This document shows positions 42,336 through 47,843 of a stretch of DNA of 47,843 bases, piece by piece. A program made the position numbers and the translations under genes. Position 1 is the first letter of the stretch. Every line of letters starts with the position of its first letter. The stretch lies in assembly GCA_900547955.1 (NCBI GenBank), contig URIR01000012.1, forward strand, positions 1 to 47,843. The letters run 5' to 3'. The notes under the pieces are model-generated. The model worked only from the letters and a program-made list of their open reading frames with translations. It did no database searches and was not told where the DNA came from. The DNA is from an uncultured Eubacteriales bacterium (lineage in GTDB: Bacteria > Bacillota > Clostridia > Christensenellales > QALW01).

Positions 42336-43784
42336 ATGAAAGCAATTAAGGAAGGCCTTACGTTTGACGATGTACTGCTTGTTCCTGCGCGCAGCCGGGT
42401 TACTCCCGACATGGTCAGGCTGGACTGTGAATTGATAAAGGGGATAAAGCTGAATGTTCCGCTTATGAGCGCCGCTATGGATACCGTTACTGAGCATAGA
42501 TTGGCCATAGCTATGGCGCGCGAGGGAGGGATAGGCATTCTGCATAAAAATATGCCTATTGATGAGCAGGCTTCTCAGGTGGATAAGGTTAAGCGTTCTG
42601 AGCACGGCGTAATTACCGACCCCTTCTACCTTTCGGCTAATAATAAGCTCAGCGACGCGCTGGCTCTGATGGAAAGATATAGGATTTCAGGCGTGCCCAT
42701 AACTGAAAACGGCAGGCTTATAGGTATACTAACCAATCGTGATATGAAATTTGAAACGGATTTCTCCAAGCCGGTATCAGAGCTTATGACTAAGGACAAC
42801 CTTATTACTGCTCCTGAAGGCACTACAATGGAGGACGCCAAGGAATTGCTCCGCCAGCATAAGATTGAAAAGCTGCCTATAGTGGATAAGGATTTTAATC
42901 TTAAGGGTCTGATAACCATTAAGGACATTGAAAAATCCATTCAATATCCCAACAGCGCTAAGGACGCCAACGGCAGGCTGCTTGTGGGTGCGGCAGTAGG
43001 TACTGCCAAGGATACGCTGGACAGGGTTAAGGCGCTCTATAGCGCAAAGGTGGACGTTATAGCGGTGGATACTGCTCATGGGCACTCGGAGTTTGTACTT
43101 AAAATGGTGGAGAAGATTAAAAACGCTTATCCTGATTTACCCTTAATTGCGGGTAATGTGGCTACGGCTGAGGCGACCGAGGCGCTTATTAAGGCGGGCG
43201 CCGACTGCGTTAAGGTGGGCATAGGGCCGGGCTCTATATGTACTACCCGGGTAGTAGCAGGCATAGGCGTGCCTCAAATTACAGCCGTTATGGACTGCGC
43301 CGAGTGCGCGGACAAGCATGGCGTTAAGATTATAGCTGACGGAGGCATTAAGTATTCGGGCGATATTACAAAGGCGCTTGCGGCGGGCGCGAGCGCGGTA
43401 ATGATTGGCAGCCTGCTGGCCGGAACTCAGGAGAGCCCGGGAGAAACTGAGATTTATCAGGGCAGAAGCTTTAAGGTGTACCGCGGCATGGGTTCGTTAG
43501 GGGCCATGAATGCGGGAAGCGCCGACAGGTATTTCCAGAGCGGCTCCAGAAAATTTGTGCCTGAAGGCGTAGAGGGACGCGTTCCTTATAAGGGGCCTCT
43601 TGCCGATACCATATATCAGATGATTGGCGGTCTGCGCTCCGGAATGGGCTACTGCGGCGCGGCTAATCTGGAGGAGCTGCGGGAAAATGCGCAGTTTGTG
43701 CGTATAACTAACGCCGGCCTGGTGGAAAGCCATCCGCACGATATAGATATTACGAAAGAATCTCCTAATTACAGCAGGAGATAA
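42336..43784 (+). CDS. guaB: IMP dehydrogenase
   Basis: A 482-aa enzyme making XMP from IMP and NAD, the committed step to GMP. The N-terminal TFDDVLLVPARS, two CBS domains (about 90-205), the catalytic loop GPGSICTTR with Cys302 and the flap segment near 395-430 are visible. Length is standard. ATG at 42336 is chosen because GGAGGG lies 11 bases upstream; a GTG at 42324 overlaps that site. It is expressed alone or with the preceding glycosylase. Confidence 0.97.
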   Translation: MKAIKEGLTFDDVLLVPARSRVTPDMVRLDCELIKGIKLNVPLMSAAMDTVTEHRLAIAMAREGGIGILHKNMPIDEQASQVDKVKRSEHGVITDPFYLSANNKLSDALALMERYRISGVPITENGRLIGILTNRDMKFETDFSKPVSELMTKDNLITAPEGTTMEDAKELLRQHKIEKLPIVDKDFNLKGLITIKDIEKSIQYPNSAKDANGRLLVGAAVGTAKDTLDRVKALYSAKVDVIAVDTAHGHSEFVLKMVEKIKNAYPDLPLIAGNVATAEATEALIKAGADCVKVGIGPGSICTTRVVAGIGVPQITAVMDCAECADKHGVKIIADGGIKYSGDITKALAAGASAVMIGSLLAGTQESPGETEIYQGRSFKVYRGMGSLGAMNAGSADRYFQSGSRKFVPEGVEGRVPYKGPLADTIYQMIGGLRSGMGYCGAANLEELRENAQFVRITNAGLVESHPHDIDITKESPNYSRR

Positions 43785-43800
43785 GGCTTTATACTATAAG

Positions 43801-43851
43801 ACGCCTCTGTGGACGCCTCTGTTTAAAGCGGCGCACGGAGGCGTTTTTTTA
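43801..43851 (+). terminator. Terminator of guaB
   Basis: ACGCCTCTGT (43813-43822) pairs with ACGGAGGCGT (43835-43844; one G-U), then seven T. The left arm is preceded by an identical copy (43801-43810), giving two possible stems. Confidence 0.8.
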
Positions 43852-45183
43852 TTTTTCAGATATATTCAGGAGACTTTTTCTTTTAAAAAGAAAGAAAACC
43901 GTTCCAAGCCCGTCGGCCAGCAGCCAGCCTATGGGCACCGACCACCATATGCCGTCAGTTCCGAATCCGGGAGCCAGAGCATAGGCTAGGATAACGCGGG
44001 AACCTAGTGAAATAACAGTCAGAACTACAGATATGCCAGGCTTGCCTAACGCTCGGAAAAGGCCGTAGAGCAGAAACAGCACTCCTATGGCAAAATAAAA
44101 CGCACCCTCTATGCGAAGATAGCGCATCCCCTGCTGAATAATATCTGTTTGAGATGCGTCAATAAAAAGGGACATAAGAGGCTGCGCAAAAACGCATACC
44201 AGCACGGAGATGGCCATTCCAAAAATAATGGAGATAACTCCTGCCGCTTTAATTCCCTTTTTTATTCGGTCGAATTGTTTGGCTCCGTAATTCTGGGCAG
44301 TAAAGGTGGAAAAGGCGTTGCCGAAATCCTGAACGGGAAGATATGCGAAGGCGTCTATTTTTACTGCGGCTGCAAAAGCGGCCATGACGGTGCCTCCGAA
44401 GCTGTTTACCAGCCCCTGGACGGCAAGAATGCCTAAATTCATGACGGACTGTTGAATACAGGTCAACGCGGAAAATCCGGTTATCTCTTTAATCCTGCTT
44501 AGGCGCAGGCGCGCTCCCTTTATTTTCAGCCGGGGGAATTTTAGAAGGGTATATAACGTAAGCCCGATTCCTGAAATATATTGCGCTATTATGGTTGCCT
44601 CGGCTGCTCCCTTTACGCCTCGGTTCAATCCCATTACAAACCATAAATCCAGCCCTATATTCAATATTGCGGAGACGGCCAGAAATATGAGAGGCGCAGT
44701 AGAATTGCCCAGAGCGCGCAGCAGGGAGGCAAAATAATTGTATAGAAATACCGCGGCTATACCGGCGAAAATTATTTCCAGGTATTCTTTCATTAAAACG
44801 CGGATATTGCCTGTGACATGCAGAAGATTTAATATCCAGTCCATACCCAGAAAAACAAGTATGTTCATTAAGAGCGTTATTGCGCTTAGCAGAATGAAAG
44901 AGGCTATAATTCCTTCCTTTAGGGCTAAAAAATCCTTTTGACCAAATTTAATGGAAAAAACGGTGCCTGCCCCCGAGGCAAGGCCCAGTAAAATAGACGT
45001 CAGAAAGGTCATTAACGTAAAGGCTGAGCCAACGGCGGCTAATGCGTCTGGTCCAAGGAAACGGCCGACAATGAGAGTGTCGGCTATATTATAGCATTGC
45101 TGCAGCAGGTTGCCCGCAATCATAGGCAGGGCAAAACGCAGCATAGTGGGTATAACAGAGTTTTTAGTTAAGTCTTTTTGCAT
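43849..45183 (-). CDS. MATE-family efflux transporter
   Basis: A 444-aa transporter with about twelve transmembrane helices in two six-helix halves, driven by Na+ or H+. Typical segments are MLRFALPMIAGNLLQQCYNIADTLIVGRFLG and the mirrored second half starting near residue 230 (FSALTCIQQSVMNLG). Substrates may be drugs or metabolites; not predictable. The ATG is preceded on its strand by a perfect promoter (45228-45256). It converges on guaB with 64 bases between. Confidence 0.9.
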   Translation of the reverse strand: MQKDLTKNSVIPTMLRFALPMIAGNLLQQCYNIADTLIVGRFLGPDALAAVGSAFTLMTFLTSILLGLASGAGTVFSIKFGQKDFLALKEGIIASFILLSAITLLMNILVFLGMDWILNLLHVTGNIRVLMKEYLEIIFAGIAAVFLYNYFASLLRALGNSTAPLIFLAVSAILNIGLDLWFVMGLNRGVKGAAEATIIAQYISGIGLTLYTLLKFPRLKIKGARLRLSRIKEITGFSALTCIQQSVMNLGILAVQGLVNSFGGTVMAAFAAAVKIDAFAYLPVQDFGNAFSTFTAQNYGAKQFDRIKKGIKAAGVISIIFGMAISVLVCVFAQPLMSLFIDASQTDIIQQGMRYLRIEGAFYFAIGVLFLLYGLFRALGKPGISVVLTVISLGSRVILAYALAPGFGTDGIWWSVPIGWLLADGLGTVFFLFKRKSLLNISEK

Positions 45184-45227
45184 AGTTTTATTTCGTTTCG
45201 CAATTGATATATTAACATTCGTAATAT

Positions 45228-45256
45228 ATTATATATAATCCATTTGATAGTGTCAA
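45228..45256 (-). promoter_or_regulatory. Perfect promoter of the MATE gene
   Basis: On the minus strand: TTGACA (45251-45256), 17-base spacer, TATAAT (45228-45233). Start of transcription near 45221, 40 bases before the gene. Confidence 0.85.
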
Positions 45257-45397
45257 TAATTAGTTGTGTGAGCTTTGGCAAATCATGCGGCTAGGCTGCG
45301 GCGCCATCGTACTCTGATTGTTATTGTCTATCCGTAAAGAAAATACTGCCCGTGTCAAGCTGCTTTGCGGCCGTAATGGAAATGCTTTTTAGGAGAC

Positions 45398-45426
45398 TTG
45401 ATTTTTATTATACTAGCGTATATAAT
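45398..45426 (+). promoter_or_regulatory. Promoter of the Lrp-family gene
   Basis: TTGATT (45398-45403), a 17-base spacer and TATAAT (45421-45426), only 22 bases before the start codon. The region between it and the MATE promoter holds no gene. Confidence 0.7.
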
Positions 45427-45447
45427 AGCGCTTGGAGGTAAATGCGG

Positions 45448-45906
45448 ATGTTTCTGGACGTTTTGGACGAGCTGGATAAAAAAATAGTTGAACTGCTTAT
45501 TAATAACGCAAGGGTTTCATATTCAGAGATAGGTGAAAAGGTAGGTATTTCTCGTGTAGCAGTAAAGATGCGTGTGCAGTCTCTGGAAAAACGGGGTATA
45601 ATTGAAGAATATACTACAGTTATTAATCCTCAGAAGATAAGCGGGGCGGTTTCCTGCTATTTTGAAATTGAAACTAAGCCTGAATGTCTTAAAACGGTTG
45701 CCGAAACATTGCGCCGTAATGAAATAATTACGCAGATATACCGCGTTACTGGCAAAAGCAAGCTGCATGTGCATGCGGTTGCATCTTCAAACGAGGAAAT
45801 GGAAAGCCTGCTTACTGACTGCATAGACCGTTTGGAGGGAGTTAAGCAATACTGCTGCAATGTGATTTTTTCCCGCATAAAGGATATTAAGGGATTAAGG
45901 CTTTAA
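45448..45906 (+). CDS. Lrp/AsnC-family transcription regulator
   Basis: A 152-aa regulator. The N-terminal helix-turn-helix LDELDKKIVELLINNARVSYSEIGEKVGISRVAV has the recognition helix SRVAVKMRVQSLE. The C-terminal half is the RAM (amino-acid binding) domain with ISGAVSCYFEIET and VTGKSKLHVHAVAS. Members respond to amino acids and often regulate their neighbours. ATG at 45448 is preferred over 45442 because GGAGG ends 9 bases before it. The divergent MATE gene is a plausible target. Confidence 0.9.
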   Translation: MFLDVLDELDKKIVELLINNARVSYSEIGEKVGISRVAVKMRVQSLEKRGIIEEYTTVINPQKISGAVSCYFEIETKPECLKTVAETLRRNEIITQIYRVTGKSKLHVHAVASSNEEMESLLTDCIDRLEGVKQYCCNVIFSRIKDIKGLRL

Positions 45907-45929
45907 AAATTTAAGTAAACAGCGTTTCT

Positions 45930-45960
45930 GCCGTAAAGCAATTTGCTTTGCGGCTTTTTC
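45930..45960 (+). terminator. Terminator of the Lrp-family gene
   Basis: An 11-bp stem with one G-U pair (45930-45940 with 45944-45954), loop ATT, then TTTTTC. Confidence 0.85.
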
Positions 45961-46047
45961 TTTATTTATATTATGAAGGAGAGCTGTTTTGGCTGCTGGA
46001 AGATAAGAAAAACAGGCAAAACATTTGCAAAAGCGTCAAACTAAGAC

Positions 46048-46075
46048 AAAGGGAATAAGCGTACAAGCCCTGAAT
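46048..46075 (+). promoter_or_regulatory. Possible SigH-type promoter of spoIIA
   Basis: AAAGGGAATA (46048-46057) and GAAT (46072-46075) loosely match the SigH -35 and -10 elements that drive spoIIA in Bacillus. The fit is poor (AGGG instead of AGGA) and the distance to the gene is about 100 bases. The 218-base gap upstream of spoIIAA contains nothing else recognised. Confidence 0.3.
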
Positions 46076-46178
46076 AATAATTTAGAGGTTTTGCAGTTTG
46101 AGTTTTAGCGCCGGCGGCTGGCATGCAAGGTCTTATTTAAGAAAATAATATCGCCGGAGAAAAGGGGTTTACATATTT

Positions 46179-46493
46179 ATGAGCGCTCACATACTTGCAC
46201 AGGAGACGGGCATAAATGAGCTATGCGTTATGCTGACCGGAGAATTGGACCATCATGCTTCGGAGCAGCTTAGAGAAAAGCTGGACGAAATGATTTCGCG
46301 TAAAAACTATAGGCGCGTGGTTTTTGATATGGGAGGAGTGAGCTTTATGGACAGCTCGGGCATAGGTATTTTGTTAGGGCGATATAAAAAGCTGTCTCAA
46401 AGCGGCTGTGCAATGGAAATAAAAGGGGCCAGAGAGGGTATAGACAAGATTATAAAAATGGCCGGGCTTTATCAGATTACAAGGAAAAGATAG
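46179..46493 (+). CDS. spoIIAA: Anti-sigma F factor antagonist SpoIIAA
   Basis: A 104-aa STAS-domain protein. The phosphorylation site is in MDSSGIGILLGRYK, where Ser59 corresponds to Ser58 of B. subtilis. Unphosphorylated it binds SpoIIAB and frees SigF in the forespore. First gene of the intact spoIIA operon; ATG at 46179 after AAAAGGGG. SpoIIAB starts 12 bases after its stop. Confidence 0.95.
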   Translation: MSAHILAQETGINELCVMLTGELDHHASEQLREKLDEMISRKNYRRVVFDMGGVSFMDSSGIGILLGRYKKLSQSGCAMEIKGAREGIDKIIKMAGLYQITRKR

Positions 46494-46505
46494 GAGGATA
46501 AAAAA

Positions 46506-46943
46506 ATGCCTGATAATAAAATGCGGCTTGTTTTTGATGGAATAAGCGAAAATGAAAGTTTCGCGCGCATGGCGGTAGCGGCTTTTGCCGTTCAGCTTAA
46601 TCCCACAATGAACGAACTGGCCGATATAAAAACTGCTGTTAGCGAGGGGGTAACCAACGCAATAGTGCACGGATACGAGGGCAAGGGCGGAGATGTAGAA
46701 ATAAGAGCGGATATAACGGGCAATTTATTACATATTGAAATTATAGACGAAGGAGTGGGGATAGAAAATATAGCTCTGGCTATGGAGCCGTTTTATACTA
46801 CGCGGGCGGACGAGGAGCGCTCGGGCATGGGTTTTTCGGTAATGGAAAGCTTTATGGACAAATTGGACGTTGCCTCGGCGCCGGGCGAGGGGACGCGGCT
46901 TACCATGCTTAAGCGGATTAAGGGTTCCGAGAGGAGAAAATAA
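46506..46943 (+). CDS. spoIIAB: Anti-sigma F factor SpoIIAB
   Basis: A 145-aa serine kinase and anti-sigma factor of the GHKL ATPase fold. N box EGVTNAIVHGY (47-57; Glu47, Asn51), G1 box DEGVGI (81-86), G2 box ERSGMGF (104-110). It binds SigF and phosphorylates SpoIIAA. ATG at 46506 follows ATAGGAGG. Ends one base before the sigF GTG. Confidence 0.95.
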   Translation: MPDNKMRLVFDGISENESFARMAVAAFAVQLNPTMNELADIKTAVSEGVTNAIVHGYEGKGGDVEIRADITGNLLHIEIIDEGVGIENIALAMEPFYTTRADEERSGMGFSVMESFMDKLDVASAPGEGTRLTMLKRIKGSERRK

Positions 46944-46944
46944 G

Positions 46945-47691
46945 GTGTCTGAAGCAACGCTTTTGACTCATTCTGACACGATGGAGCTTATAAAAAAGGC
47001 TCAGTCGGGGGATATGCAGGCGCGTGAAAGATTAGTGGCGTCAAATATTGCGCTGGTTAAATCCCTGGTCCGGCGATACATGAACCGAGGGGTGGAATAT
47101 GACGACCTGCTTCAGATAGGCTCTCTTGGCCTTGTTAAGGCTGTGCTGGGCTTTAAGGCGGAATATGGTTCGCGTTTTTCTACCTATGCCGTGCCGTTGA
47201 TATTGGGAGAATTAAAGAGATATATGCGGGACGACGGTATGATAAAGGTGTCCCGGTCGGTTAAGGAGACTTATATAAAAATAAAAAATGAAAGGGAAAA
47301 GCTGTGCAGAGAACTGGGACATGAGCCTGGCGTAAAGGATATTGCGAGAGCGCTGGATATAAGCGAGGATGAGGTTTTGACAGCGCTGGAAAGCGCAAGA
47401 GCGCCTATTTCCCTTGAACAGCCTCTCTCGGATAATTCGGACAGCGATACTATTTTAGAGCATATACCCGGCAGAGAGACGGGTGCGGAGCTTATAGATA
47501 TTATGCTGCTGAAGCAATATATTGGAGAATTGGAGGGAAATGAACGTAAAGTTATATTGCTGCGTTATTTTAAGAGTATGACGCAGAGCCGTATTGCCGA
47601 TATGCTGGGTATTTCTCAGGTGCAGGTTTCAAGGATTGAAAGCAGGGTGCTTAAAAAACTTCGTATCAAGATGGATGGCGGCGCGGGCTGA
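46945..47691 (+). CDS. sigF: RNA polymerase sigma-F factor
   Basis: A 248-aa sigma-70 factor for early forespore genes. Region 2 (about 45-110) contains LVRRYMNRGVEYDDLLQIG and YAVPLILGELKRYMRDDG. Region 3 follows. Region 4 holds the helix-turn-helix SRIADMLGISQVQVSRIE near the end. Start GTG at 46945 with GGAGAA upstream; an open frame continues back to 46870 but into spoIIAB. The stop codon overlaps the first base pairs of the inverted repeat at 47689. Confidence 0.95.
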   Translation: MSEATLLTHSDTMELIKKAQSGDMQARERLVASNIALVKSLVRRYMNRGVEYDDLLQIGSLGLVKAVLGFKAEYGSRFSTYAVPLILGELKRYMRDDGMIKVSRSVKETYIKIKNEREKLCRELGHEPGVKDIARALDISEDEVLTALESARAPISLEQPLSDNSDSDTILEHIPGRETGAELIDIMLLKQYIGELEGNERKVILLRYFKSMTQSRIADMLGISQVQVSRIESRVLKKLRIKMDGGAG

Positions 47692-47843
47692 AAGACAGAA
47701 CCAATTAAATGCGCCAGGGGGCGGCGCGGGATTCGGGCGCCTGGGCGCCCGAATTGAAGCCTCCGCTGGACGGAGGCTTAGCTCGGCCGTTCCGGCCGAG
47801 CCCCGCGCCGCCCCTTAGCGCATTTAATTGGTTCTGTCTTTCA
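47689..47843. repeat. 155-bp structured inverted repeat with three internal hairpins
   Basis: Outer arms start at the sigF stop codon and at the window edge: 26 perfect bp (47689-47714 with 47818-47843), then after a few mismatches another 13 bp of GGGGCGGCGCGGG type. Inside are hairpins 47731-47740/47745-47754 (10 bp), 47757-47765/47771-47779 (9 bp) and 47781-47788/47794-47801 (8 bp). The AGGGGGCGGC core is shared with 32550-32666. Probably also the transcription end of the spoIIA operon. Confidence 0.85.

Noticed and set aside
43801..43844. Short direct repeat ACGCCTCTGT as a mobile repeat
   Set aside because: It is simply part of the guaB terminator, with a duplicated left arm.

Overview
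The window looks like the chromosome of an endospore-forming member of the Clostridia. The evidence is a SpoIIAA-SpoIIAB-SigF operon at the right end, a SpoIVFA/SpoIVFB-like pair, an L27 protein with a cleavable N-terminal extension next to its Prp protease, a TIGR03960/TIGR03936 pair beside RNase G, a YerC-PcrA-LigA cluster, and consensus Firmicutes promoters and Shine-Dalgarno sites throughout. No genus can be named from the sequence. No tRNA, rRNA or CRISPR array was seen.

Positions 48-11887 are an integrated element. Its right end encodes a large serine recombinase (10141-11808). The outer half-sites at its two edges rejoin into a 26-bp perfect palindrome, the inferred empty chromosomal site. 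The inner half-sites rejoin into a degenerate dyad (21 of 28 positions) typical of a serine-integrase attP. The cargo is one operon behind a TTGACA-17-TATAAT promoter: a 61-aa excisionase-like helix-turn-helix protein, a 918-aa protein of unknown family, and a 1616-aa helicase with zinc knuckles and a DUF1998-type C-terminus. The last two resemble the two-gene layout of Druantia type III anti-phage systems, so this is the best candidate for an interesting system here. Behind them lie a second consensus promoter with a structured roughly 150-nt leader or small RNA, a winged-helix protein, a stretch without a convincing gene, a ribbon-helix-helix protein and a 71-aa protein.

From 11888 on, the DNA is chromosomal. 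An APH(3')-like kinase gene is followed by a TA-flanked MITE that sits between two copies of the same terminator. A leftward operon (galT plus two membrane proteins of unknown role) diverges from galK. Next come an amidohydrolase, a YjbQ protein, a nitroreductase, and pyrimidine-nucleoside phosphorylase with deoxyribose-phosphate aldolase (deoxynucleoside salvage). A leftward unknown gene and a metallophosphoesterase follow, then yerC, pcrA, ligA and an AIR-synthase-like gene.

Positions 30708-32427 hold two exported, probably wall-anchored proteins that together carry three copies of one unrecognised domain. After these come a RodA/FtsW protein, a SpoIVFA-like gene whose ribosome-binding site lies in a 12-bp hairpin, SpoIVFB, a 26-bp tandem repeat, a second MITE, the TIGR03960-TIGR03936-RNase G set, and rplU-prp-rpmA. 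An OGG-type glycosylase, guaB, a leftward MATE transporter, an Lrp-family regulator and the spoIIA operon complete the window. Two long inverted repeats with internal hairpins (32550-32666 and 47689-47843) share a core and probably belong to one structured repeat family.
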